From: Anastatus disparis
Taxonomy: Eukaryota; Arthropoda; Insecta; Hymenoptera; Eupelmidae
DNA length: 64,000 bases
Direction of reading: 5' to 3'
NCBI GenBank assembly: GCA_017163975.1
Contig: JAFFSR010000015.1
Coordinates: 1,060,501 to 1,124,500, forward strand
This document shows positions 49,260 to 59,699 of the stretch, piece after piece. Position 1 is the stretch's first letter. The number at the start of each line of letters is the position of its first letter. The position numbers and the translations under genes were made by a program. The notes beneath the pieces were generated by a model. It saw nothing but the letters and a program-made list of their open reading frames with translations, was not told where the DNA came from and searched no databases.

Positions 49260-50345
49260 TCAAAATATACGTTTATAAATACTAGACAAATTCATTGTGT
49301 CGGTTTTTAAATTAATTGTGTTCTTACAATTGTTTATATGTAGCATTTCTGATATTTTACGTTTTTTCAAATTGTTCTCTCTATCTAAAATGATAGTATT
49401 ATCCCAGTCAAAAAGGTGTGAATTATTTTTTATGTGATTCGCAACAACAGTATTTTTATTATGAAAATCAATATGTTCATTTAAACGTTTTTTAAGAGCT
49501 CTTTTCGACTCACCAATATAACATGCAGAACAATCGTTACAACTAAACTTATAAACAATACCTGTAGTTTCATCCTTTTTCATTTTATCTTTCCCCAATT
49601 TTACAATATTATTAAGTTTATTATTTAATATAGGTATAGTAGAGATGTTGAAATTCTTTAAAGCTTTTTTGCATTGATTATAAAATCTAGGTATAAAAGG
49701 AATCGAAATAGAGCATAAGCTAACAGCAGTACTTTTCCTAACCATGTCAACATTATTTATAGAATATTTATATTTTCGAATTCTCATATTAATGCAAGAG
49801 TCTACAAAATTAACTGGATAGCTATTTTGGTATAATAACTGTCTAATATAATGTAAATTTTTATCATGAAATGCTTCATCGGCTAGATTTATTGCACGGT
49901 CGACTAAGTTGTACACAATATTACGCTTTAGATCTAAGGTGTGATAAGAATTAAAATTCAAAATACGATTCAAATTAGAGGGCTTCACAAACCAATCAGT
50001 CATTAAACAATTATTATCTTTGATCAATGTTAAATCTAAAAAATTCAATTTATTATCAATTTCTACTTCATGAGTAAACCTCAAACTCGAATCATACTTA
50101 TTAAAAACTTCCAAAACAATGTTCACGTTATTTTTGTGAATACATAAAATTGCGTCGTCAACGTATCTGTAATAAAATAATGGCGAAACATCATAAGAAT
50201 CACGTAACACATTCCAACAATCAATTTCTAGGTCTTCCAACACCAAGTCAGCAAACAACGGCGAGATCGGAGAGCCCATCGAGGTACCGAATTTTTGTCT
50301 ATAAATTTTATCATCGAATTTAAAATAGGTATGATTCGAGTTTGA
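49260..50345 (-). CDS. Penelope-like RT (C-terminal part) with GIY-YIG endonuclease
   Basis: Open from the junction at about 50345 to the stop at 49260. It begins inside the RT palm: TYFKFDDKIYRQKFGTSMGSP just before the ATG at 50279, then SPLFADL and YRYVDDAILC (catalytic Y-x-D-D). A thumb/linker with NFLDLTLIKDN follows. The C-terminal domain is a GIY-YIG nuclease: GIVYKFSCNDCSACYIGESKRALKKRLNEH with a downstream N-H-I. This RT plus GIY-YIG arrangement is unique to Penelope-like elements. The 5' half of the RT is missing, so the copy is not autonomous, but this part has no stops. Confidence 0.92.
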   Translation of the reverse strand, partial: SNSNHTYFKFDDKIYRQKFGTSMGSPISPLFADLVLEDLEIDCWNVLRDSYDVSPLFYYRYVDDAILCIHKNNVNIVLEVFNKYDSSLRFTHEVEIDNKLNFLDLTLIKDNNCLMTDWFVKPSNLNRILNFNSYHTLDLKRNIVYNLVDRAINLADEAFHDKNLHYIRQLLYQNSYPVNFVDSCINMRIRKYKYSINNVDMVRKSTAVSLCSISIPFIPRFYNQCKKALKNFNISTIPILNNKLNNIVKLGKDKMKKDETTGIVYKFSCNDCSACYIGESKRALKKRLNEHIDFHNKNTVVANHIKNNSHLFDWDNTIILDRENNLKKRKISEMLHINNCKNTINLKTDTMNLSSIYKRIF

Positions 50346-51164
50346 GGTTTACTCATGAAGTAGAAATTGATAATAAATTGAATTTTTTAGATTTAACATT
50401 GATCAAAGATAATAATTGTTTAATGACTGATTGGTTTGTGAAGCCCTCTAATTCGAATCGTATTTTGAATTTTAATTCTTATCACACCTTAGATCTAAAG
50501 CGTAATATTGTGTACAACTTAGTCGACCGTGCAATAAATCTAGCCGATGAAGCATTTCATGATAAAAATTTACATTATATTAGACAGTTATTATACCAAA
50601 ATAGCTATCCAGTTAATTTTGTAGACTCTTGCATTAATATGAGAATTCGAAAATATAAATATTCTATAAATAATGTTGACATGGTTAGGAAAAGTACTGC
50701 TGTTAGCTTATGCTCTATTTCGATTCCTTTTATACCTAGATTTTATAATCAATGCAAAAAAGCTTTAAAGAATTTCAACATCTCTACTATACCTATATTA
50801 AATAATAAACTTAATAATATTGTAAAATTGGGGAAAGATAAAATGAAAAAGGATGAAACTACAGGTATTGTTTATAAGTTTAATTGTAACGATTGTTCTG
50901 CATGTTATATTGGTGAGTCGAAAAGAGCTCTTAAAAACGTTTAAATGAACATATTGATTTTCATAATAAAAATACTGTTGTTGCGAATCACATAAAAAAT
51001 AATTCACACCTTTTGACTGGGATAATACTATCATTTTAGATAGAGAGAACAATTTGAAAAAACGTAAAATATCAGAAATGCTACATATAAACAATTGTAA
51101 GAACACAATTAATTTAAAAACCGACACAATGAATTTGTCTAATATTTATAAACGTATATTTTGA
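50342..51164 (+). pseudogene. Inverted partial Penelope copy, frameshifted GIY-YIG
   Basis: Begins 3' of the YVDD motif and repeats the thumb, linker and GIY-YIG domain of the minus copy almost exactly. A run of A is one base shorter than in the minus copy near 50936, giving a stop at 50944 just after GESKRALK, and a second one-base loss lies in a T run near 51014. The remaining GIY-YIG residues follow out of frame to about 51164. Confidence 0.88.
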
Positions 51165-52062
51165 GGCTTGCTTTTCAGTATATAAATAGTGTGCGATTGT
51201 TAATTTATTTGTATTTGACAAGTGTCTTTCGACATAGCTTGATGTTGTTATTATTCTTTCAGTGTGGTTTGTTCTAATTTATTTGATTTGTTTATTTATT
51301 TGTTTAACGTATTTTTGTATTTATTCTTTTTAATAAAATTTTCAGCTTGAAAAGGTCGACAAATTGGTCGACGAAACGTCGCTTTTAACGTTAAAATTTA
51401 GATTTTTAATTATTTTACCAGGCCTTCTTCCTCTGCGATTGAATTAGTTATTGTGATATTGTTTTGTGGGAAGTGTTTAGTCATTATTAGTTTTTAAAAT
51501 TTCGTCTTTCAAAATAAAAATGTTGGCTTGGATAATGTTGAGTTAGAAGAATATATAATAGAAACATGAATACAGATATATTTCTAATATGAATGTTACG
51601 TGTTGTGTGTTTTAAGGCAAATGTTGTTAAAATTCCTTTTTTTCTGTATTGGGATTTAAAATGAGTGGATCATAATATTTTTTCTAATTATTATTTTGGA
51701 TATATAATTATTAGCATATAAAATTAAATAAGTTATAAAATATTACTTAAGCTTTCATAATACAAGATCTAATATAAATCTACAAAAAAACTAGTAAAAT
51801 TATAATTTATTTGCGTATAAATATGTCAAAAACTTAAACAATTTTTTTTGTAATCATGTTTATTTTAATGTAATAATTGTTTGAAATTCTTTTAATTTTG
51901 AATATTTATTTTGTAAATGTCTGTTGTAAAAGATTTAATAATAAGCTAAAACATTTTTTCATATGTGTTTATTGATTACTTGAAAAAGTAGAGTCCTTAA
52001 CGCTTTTCGACATCGAAACGTTAAGTCAATCGTTATCGTTAAAAAGTTAGTGAATAACCCCC

Positions 52063-52650
52063 CTGGTACTCGTTACATCTATGGTGTAGGTAGGCGCGAG
52101 CACATCTCTCCTTATAGGCTCTCTCTGGGTTGGTTATCTACTGCAGGTTGAAGGAACTACTTCGCCTCTACTTTTCTTTTCAAAATGTTTTTATCATGCT
52201 CACCTTCATATCTATTTTCTAGATATCAGTGGAACCGGCCTGTTAGGGCTCTGAGGGGAGATGTGAGGCCATTGACCATTCCTCATTCTTCCACCGAATA
52301 CCATTAACGCTCATTCACTGTTTCATCCTCGTGACTATGGAATGAACTTCCATCGTCGCTTAGAACTTCATCTTCACTCTCATCTTTCAAGTCGACCTCT
52401 CATGCGCACTTCCTCTCCCAAGAGTCTGGACCTCTGCTCCCAGCTTAAGATTTTCTTTGCTTTTTGTTTTGGTTTTTATTTTGCTTGTATTTTTTATTTT
52501 TGTAGTTTATTATTATTATTTTTATTTGTATTTTCTTTTTCTTTTTATTTTTATTGTCTATTATTGTTATAATCTTTTGTAAACTATATTTTTGTTGTAC
52601 AACATACTGTACATTAATAAATTAATTATCTATCTATCTATCTAATTATC
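52063..52650 (+). pseudogene. LINE ORF2 C-terminus and 3' end
   Basis: Resumes the LINE after the TIR insertion: RYIYGVGRREHISPYRLSLGWL is read directly after the junction, then a diverged LWNELP segment typical of the C-terminal tail of these LINEs. The 3' UTR ends in ATTAATAAATTAATTATC followed by a TATC/TCTA microsatellite (52625-52655), the tail type of CR1/jockey-group LINEs, which often end in a short repeat rather than poly(A). Confidence 0.8.
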
Positions 52651-52931
52651 TATCGTATACTCACACATCAAGCATAAAAATCTACGTTGTGCTGTGCGAC
52701 TCACAACGAAGATGGATATATGCGTATACTATATCATAGTATACGAGTAATTTTTTATCCTTGTTACAAGTGGTACACTTGATTCATTAGATACCCATTA
52801 TAAAATAATCAAAAGTAATAATCAAAATATTAAAAAACATTGATCTAATTTAAAATATAAAAATTATAATGTTAAAAGAACATTTTGAATTTAAAATAAT
52901 TTCAATGAATTAATATGTTTTTCAGTTTTAC

Positions 52932-53125
52932 TTAGTAGTGGAGGTTGGCGCGCTTACGCACAGGAGGCTTGCGAAATTTCCATTTTACCATGTTTGATGT
53001 CATTTATTCTTTTAAACAATAATTGTATAAAATTTTATAAAATTTATCATAAAAATTATTAACTTAATATGGTTGTTCTATATATTTAAAGTAAAAGCAG
53101 TAGGTGCAAACAATAAAAATTAGCA
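52932..53125. repeat. 191-bp direct repeat, right copy
   Basis: Same orientation and nearly same sequence as 44988-45178, with a few substitutions and short indels. It lies about 280 bp beyond the LINE tail. Confidence 0.85.
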
Positions 53126-53149
53126 AGAAGCTTTTTAAATGATGGAATT

Positions 53150-53520
53150 TGAATGAAATTGAGGATCAAGAGGAGCAGCTAAGGAAGAGGAACAAAAACG
53201 TAAAATAACGTAAAATAACACAAAAAAAAGGTAAAATTTGAGGATTTACCTGAGGAGGAGCAAAAATGACCTAAAATAACGTAAAAATAACGGAAAAAAG
53301 TGATGGATTTTTTGAGGAAGAGAAAAGGAAGAGAAAATGAAGGCATGAGGAAACTCAAAAGAAGAGAAAAAGAAGAGGAGAGGAAGGGAAAAGGAAAAGA
53401 AAAGGAAGAGGAACAAATAACATAAAATAACGTAAAAAATAAGGGAAAAAAAAGAAGATCAAAATTAGGTAAGAGGATGAGGAAAAGAAGAGAAGGGGAG
53501 GACCTTGGTCGTAGAAAATT
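53150..53520. repeat. Purine-rich low-complexity tract
   Basis: A/G-rich with repeated AAAATAACGTAAAATAAC and GAGGAAGAG units. The long frame on the opposite strand is a composition artefact. Confidence 0.75.
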
Positions 53521-54027
53521 TCCTTACAACTATATAATACACGGAAAAACTTTTGCAATTGATTTGTGCTCAAAAAAACTTGAAACCGATTTGAATGCGC
53601 TAAAGACTTACTAATACTTTCATTATTGACATATTTTTACACTCAATAGTTATGATGTAAATATATTATCTATTTAGTTTGCAAAAAATGATCAAGTATG
53701 TACGTTGACTACATTCGAGACAGTCGAATAGCCTTTGTATTCAGACTTGATCGGGATTTAGCTTCAACTCGAACTGAATGAGGTAACAGTAACCGAGCGC
53801 GTGTTTTGAAAGGAGGCAGGGAAAAGAAAAAGAGGGAGTAACCAAAATACATTCTTATTATGATGGTAAAATAGTAATTTAAAAAAAATTAATGAATGTT
53901 AAGATTGTAATATAATTTGTGAGTTTTTAAAACTAATAAAAAAGATTTTCAACTCCAAATCTAATTATTTTAAACAACTAGGGGGCAGATGAGCATGTAT
54001 CATTTCATGTCAATGATATTTTGAAGT

Positions 54028-54100
54028 AGGTTTGGTCGAGTGCGCAACGTTTACGCTTTTCCTTTGGAGTGTGCAAGTTCAACTCTAGGTCAGGATCACT
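54028..54100 (+). other. tRNA-like segment in foldback left arm
   Basis: TTTGGTCGAGTGCG (A-box-like) and AAGTTCAACTCT (B-box-like) are spaced as in a tRNA and followed by a T11 run, a pol III terminator. The acceptor ends do not pair, so it is a relic or SINE head rather than a tRNA gene. Confidence 0.4.
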
Positions 54101-54893
54101 TTTTTTTTTTAATTTTTTTTATTGTTTTAAAATTTTTTATTAATTTTTTTATTTACATTTTTTTCTTATACTATTAAAATCTAATTCTTCACGAGTTTAT
54201 TAAGTATACTCGTTTTTTCAATGAATATTTTTTAAAATAAATTATTTCTTAGACGTAATGATGAAAAATATTAATAAATAAATAATAATAATGTTTATTT
54301 TATAATACTATAGTTTAATTTATTCATAATGTAATTTGTAAAATTTGCATAATAAATAAATTAGACTATAATATTAATTTATTTATGTTAGAATGTATAT
54401 TACATATTAATATATATCTTGAGACAGAATTTAACATTAAGCAATATAAACCTAACTATTATTCATTTATTAATATTTTTAATTATTATATCTAAGGAAT
54501 AATTTATTTTAAAAATATTCATTGAAAACATAAGTCTACTTAAAACATAAAAAATTTTTTTTTATTATACTATAATACTATATAAATACATTTAGAGAAA
54601 TATTGATGGTTTATTTGATCTATGACATAGTTAGACCTTCTCTAAAAGTACTACAAAAATTTTCCATTTAAATTTTGTTATTTATATTTTTTGAGCTGTG
54701 TAAAGTAAAAAATTTGATCCTAAAAATTCAATAAATTTTTGATAGATTTCTTGATGTCCGTTAAAGTAATCATTATGCTGTTAAAATTTCAAATAAATAA
54801 AAGGTACAATTTTTCATTTTTTTTTTGAACTTTCATTATAAATTACACTTTATTATATTAAATGCATATACACGACACGTATTTATTATTACA

Positions 54894-56133
54894 TAAAAGC
54901 TTACCTTTAAAAAGGTATATGGTGGTCAAGTAAGCTAAGCGATTTATTTTGATTAATGATTTTAACCATTTTGATGTCTTTAACATATTATAAAATATTT
55001 TTAGTAAAAAAATCAAACAATGATATTAGAATTTCATGAAATAATGAAACAAATGTCAAGTATTTTATTTTTATAATTGAATTTTGCATGCGTTTACAGA
55101 ATTAATCTATTTATTTAGTATTTGAAACCATCAAATCTTCACATGTTAAATTCTAATGCATTAGAATTTAATGAAATCACGGAGCAAATGTCAATTATAT
55201 AATACGGATGATAAAACTATGACATCTTATACTATAAATTTTAGCAAAAAATTTTTCGAATTTGTTTATTTATAAATAAGCGTTTAATCTCACTAACTGC
55301 ATTACTTTTTGTCATCATTTCTTCTATCATTTATTTAAAAGTGTTCTGAAATTTTTTTAATCTTATTAAATATTTACAAAATTACTTGCCAAACCCGTGT
55401 ATAAATATTTTATTGGTGAAATGTCTAATGAATGTATGTTTTTAACATTTGAACCAGAAATTATAATAGATGTAAGATATAGGTAATATGAAATTGTACT
55501 AAGATAAAATACGCTCCTAAAAAATACTGAATACAAAACACCATATTACGTAAAATAATGAAATTAGAAAATTACAATTTTAAAATTGAACAATATTTTT
55601 ATAATTACAATTTTTTTTAACTAAATAAAAATTTAAAAAAATTTTATACACGGGCCTGGCAAGTAATTTTGTAAATATTTAATAGAATTAAAAAAATTTC
55701 AGAACACTTTTAAATAAATGATAGAAGAAATGATGACAAAAAGTAATGCAGTTAGTGAGATTAAACGTTTATTTATAAAGAAAAAAATTTTTTTAATTTT
55801 TTGCAAAAATTTATAGTATAAGGTGCCATAGTTTTATCATCTGTATTATATAATTGACATTTGCTTCGTGATTTCATGAAATTCTAATGTAAAGATTTGA
55901 TAGTTTCAAATACTAAATAAATAGATTAATTCTGTGAACGCATGCAAAATTCAATTATAGAAATAAAATACTTGACATTTGTTTCATTATTTCATGAAAT
56001 TCTAATATCATTGTTTGATTTTTTTACTAAAAATATTTTATAATATGTTAAAGACATCAAAATGGTTAAAATCATTAATCAAAATAAATCGCTTAGCATA
56101 CTTGACCACCATATACCTTTAAGGTAAGCTTTT
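54894..56133. repeat. Inner palindrome of the second foldback
   Basis: Left half 54894 to about 55400 and right half about 55640-56133 are reverse complements over some 480 bp, around a diverged centre. Confidence 0.8.
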
Positions 56134-56177
56134 TACAGCATTTAGGTGCTTGGTTACAGAGATTGAATAAAAAAACA

Positions 56178-56402
56178 GTTGCAGTTGTAAAAAACACTTC
56201 AATAGCAAGTAGAAAATAATCGCTGGTGAAGTAGTGATTTAATTTTAGTAGGAAATTATAACTATTCATTATTAATAATAAAACATAATAAAGTATGAAA
56301 TAACAAAAGATTTATTTTGCAAAAATTATATCATAGAAATCAAAAGTTTTGCACCAGCTATTATTTTTTACTTGCTATTGAAGTGTTTTTTACAACTGCA
56401 AA
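56178..56402. repeat. Small inverted repeat, arms of about 48 bp
   Basis: 56178-56226 and 56355-56402 are near-perfect reverse complements (core AAAACACTTCAATAGCAAGT). Confidence 0.8.
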
Positions 56403-57146
56403 AGTATTAGATCGATAACTTTATATGCTTAAAACTTGACAAAATATAATTTAAAAATTTTTATAAAAATAGCTGCAAATAGCATTTTTTAGCCCTTTTC
56501 AAATCTTTTTTCAAATTTTTTCTAGCTCAATTATTTAAAAAACTACAGCTGATTGAAGAAAAATGCAAAAATGAAAAAAATTTCAAAATTACCAAAGCGA
56601 TTATTTTTTTTTAAATATTGTTAAAAAATGTAAGTAAGCTAAAAGAAAGCATTTAAAGAATACTTTAAAATGCTTTTTTCTAATTTTTCTAGGATAAAAA
56701 TTGAAAAAGATACGCTTTTTCAAAGTCGGAACAAAAATTTGATAACCTATCTAGAATTATTGCCCGGTACTATACTATCAAATTCTATTAAACCATTCGA
56801 AATGAAATTGGATAAAACAAATTATTATATTACAAATTTAAATAATGCATTTAATATTTTCCATCTGTTCAATGATTTCATTGGCATTTTAATATCAAAG
56901 TTTCATAGTTTTATATGACCAATGTATTTAAGAAATTCTCTAAAACCATTATATAAATTCAATTCGTAAAAACAAATTAGTTTTAAACTTTTATTTTTTT
57001 CTAAGGTAGTCGATAAAATCTCCTTTTGGTTAAAAATTATGATTTTATTTAATAAAAATAATAGTCTAAAATATGAAGTATTGAATACGAAACGAATTAT
57101 TGAAAAAAAGATAAAAAGTTAAAATCATTAATTAAAATAATCGCTA

Positions 57147-57234
57147 CCCTGGTAGAAATTTACTCTAGATCTGTCTAGTTTTGTATGTTAAATAATCGAG
57201 GCCTCGATAAAACTAGACAAATTTTCTACCAGGA
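57147..57234. mobile_element. 88-bp mini-MITE in the foldback right arm
   Basis: Ends CCTGGTAGAAATTT and CCTGGTAGAAAATTT (opposite strand), flanked by TA (57145-57146 and 57235-57236). The left arm at about 54930-54945 shows the empty site. Confidence 0.75.
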
Positions 57235-58078
57235 TAAGCGTACTTGACCACCATATGCCTTTTTAAAGGTAAGCTTTTATATATAATTATAAATACGTGT
57301 AGTATATATGCATTTAATATAATAAAGTGTAATTTATAGTGAAAGTTAAAAAAAATTAAAAATTGTACCTTTTATTTATTTAAAATTTTAACAGCTCAAT
57401 GATCACTTTAACGGACATCAAGAGATCTACCAAAAATTTATTGAATTTTCAGGATCAAATTTTTTTACTTTACACAGCTCAAAAAAATATAAATAACAAA
57501 ATTTAAATGTAAAATTTTTGTAGTACCCTTAGAGAAGGTCTAACTATGTCATAGATCAAATAAACCATCAATATTTCTCTAAATGTATTTATATAGTATT
57601 ACTCAATAATAATAGAAAAAAAATTTTTTATATTTTAAGTAGACTTATTTTTTCAATGAATATTTTTTAAAAATAAATTATTCCTTAGATGTAATAATTA
57701 AAAATATTAATAAATGAATAATAGTTAGGTTTATAATACTTAATGTTAAATTTTGTCTTAACATATATATTAATATGTAATATACATTCTAACATAAATA
57801 AAGTAATATTATAGTCTAATTTATTTATTATGTAAATTTTACAAATTACATTATGAATAAATTAAACTATAGTGTTATAAAATAAACATTATTATTATTT
57901 ATTTATTAATATTTTTCATCATAGCGTCTAAGAAATAATTTATTTTTAAAAATATTCATTGAAAAAACGAGTATACCTAATATACTCGTGAAAAATTAGA
58001 TTTTAATATTATAAGAAAAAAATGTAAATAAAAAAATTAATAAAAAATTTTAAAACAATAAAAAAAATTAAAAAAAAA

Positions 58079-58150
58079 AGTGATCCTGACCAAGAGTTGA
58101 ACTTGCACACTCAAAAGGAAAAGCGTTAACGCTGCGCACTCGACCAAACC
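58079..58150 (-). other. tRNA-like segment in foldback right arm
   Basis: Mirror of 54028-54100 with a better T-arm: CAAG/CTTG pair perfectly around TTCAACT, followed on the minus strand by an uninterrupted T run. Confidence 0.42.
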
Positions 58151-58689
58151 TACTTCAAAATATCATCGACATGAAATGATACATGCTCATCTGCCCCCTA
58201 GTTGTTTAAAATAATTAGATTTGGAGTTGAAATACTTTTTTAATAGTTTTAAACTCACAAATTATATTAAAATCGTAACATTTATTAATTTTTTTAAAAA
58301 TTACTATTTTACCATCATAATAAGAATGTATTTTGGTTACTCCCTCTTTTTCTTTTTCCCCTACCTCTTTTCAAAACACGCGCTCGGTTGTCCGCACTAC
58401 TGTTAACTTTTTCCGTTCGAGTTGAAGCTAAATCCCGATCAAGTCTGAATACAAAGGCTGTTCGACTGTCTCGAATGTAGTCAACATACATATTGAGTAT
58501 ATATTGAATGCATAGATGACTGGTTTCCAATTTCATTTCTTCTGAGGGAAACATCATCTCAATTTGATTTTAATCTTTTTTCAAGAATGATATTAAAATT
58601 ATTTCAATAATAGTAGATGTGAATTTATATGCAACATTTGAACGTATTTTAGGTGCAAAAGTTTTTCCGTGTATAGATATATATATATA

Positions 58690-59208
58690 TGTTCAGTCCT
58701 AAACACTAAGTCTTTATTTCCTATTTTTGTCACGTTCAAAGAAGCCCAAAAAAAGATAATAAAGCAATATTCAAGATTTTTCTTGAGTTAGTAAAATAAG
58801 TTGTAACTCTACACAAGTCTCAAATCCTTTTAATTGCTTTACTGTATACCTATTTTAATTGTTCTAAGTCTGCACGTCAAATGTTCACCGTATGTTAAAC
58901 ATATCTGTATGTACCTCTGCTAAATCATTATTGTATACCTTTTCCTATACTTCACCTTTTTTATAACTACTCCCTTCCTTCCTTCCTCAAAAATATTCCT
59001 TTATTCAACAAAAACAGTTTTCAGATCTCAACTAGACATGACACACAACACATCGTCGCTCAAACAATCATACACGGCACACTACAATTCGCCGCTCAAC
59101 CAATATATTTATATCAAGTTTACATTATAACTTTGTATTACCTATGTATATTACTAATTAAATAAAACATATATTAAACTAAAAACATTCATTGAATCAT
59201 TTACGCAA
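58690..59208 (+). mobile_element. Probable 5' LTR of second BEL/Pao element
   Basis: Begins TGTTCAGTCC right after the foldback and a TA run. Contains a TATATTTATATC-like promoter near 59103 and AATAAAACATA near 59161, and ends near ACGCA before TGGCGCGTAAAGTC (PBS-like) at 59217. The partner LTR is beyond the window, so both edges are approximate. Confidence 0.5.
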
Positions 59209-59699
59209 TATTAATTTGGCGCGTAAAGTCTCACACTTCAACAAGAAAGCAAGTTACGAGACAAAACATTGGTCCTTCGAGCTTAGATACTTAAATCTAA
59301 ACACCAGAAAAATATCGTGGATAATATAAAGTTTAAAAGTGAACATTAAAAACAATTTTAAAGTTAAGCACAAGTGACAAAAAGTGTATCTCAAAAACAA
59401 TACAAAAAAAATACAAAAAACATTATAACTACAAGTGAATTGTGCTTGCTTAAAAACAAGAAAACAAGTGCTAATAAAAATTTGTGCATACAATACACAT
59501 AAAATTTTACTTCTAACAAATAGCAAGTGAAAGTTTGCCGAGAATCATCTAGCTTGCAAGTCAAAGGTTGCCAAGAATCACCAGACTAGTTTCTGAAGTT
59601 ACAACTCAACACGGCTCATCATTCATCAACTCTGTAAGTAAGTGAAATCGTCTTTTCCTTTCCTTCATTTACTAATACCCTTAGCGCTTCAATCTCAAA

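Larger units (their letters stand above)
48971..51484. mobile_element. Penelope-like element: two head-to-head truncated copies
   Basis: Flanked by a 14-bp repeat TATTAGTTTTTAAA (48957-48970 and 51485-51498). The minus copy (about 50345 to 48971) and the plus copy (about 50330 to 51450) are nearly identical inverted copies joined near 50335. Each ends in a 3' region with GTCGAC-AAATTG-GTCGAC followed by GAAACGTC (49040-49075 and 51348-51385). Partial inverted pairs are well known for Penelope elements. Confidence 0.85.
48217..52062. mobile_element. TIR DNA element inserted in the LINE, carrying a Penelope pair
   Basis: Left end GGGCTTATTCAGTAA and, on the other strand, right end GGGGGTTATTCACTAA. 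CTGG is present on both sides (48213-48216 and 52063-52066), while the LINE reading frame implies one copy, so the target duplication is 3-4 bp. Without the Penelope insertion it is about 1.3 kb and has no transposase. Superfamily unassigned. Confidence 0.7.
53539..58672. mobile_element. Second large foldback element with nested palindromes
   Basis: Arms of about 1.4 kb, 53539-54968 and 57115-58672, are reverse complements with ends ACACGGAAAAACTTTTGCA. The centre contains another palindrome (54894-56133) and a smaller inverted repeat (56178-56226 against 56355-56402). The motif GCTTACCTTTAAA..GGTATATGGTGGTCAAG occurs at 54899, and in reverse at 56101 and 57242. No coding frame supported. Confidence 0.82.

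Noticed and set aside
44988..53125. 191-bp repeats as ordinary LTRs of one retrotransposon
   Set aside because: No TG...CA ends, no PBS or polypurine tract, and the enclosed sequence is a LINE with its own 3' tail.
53355..53573. 72-codon hydrophobic frame on the minus strand
   Set aside because: Reverse complement of a purine-rich simple repeat.
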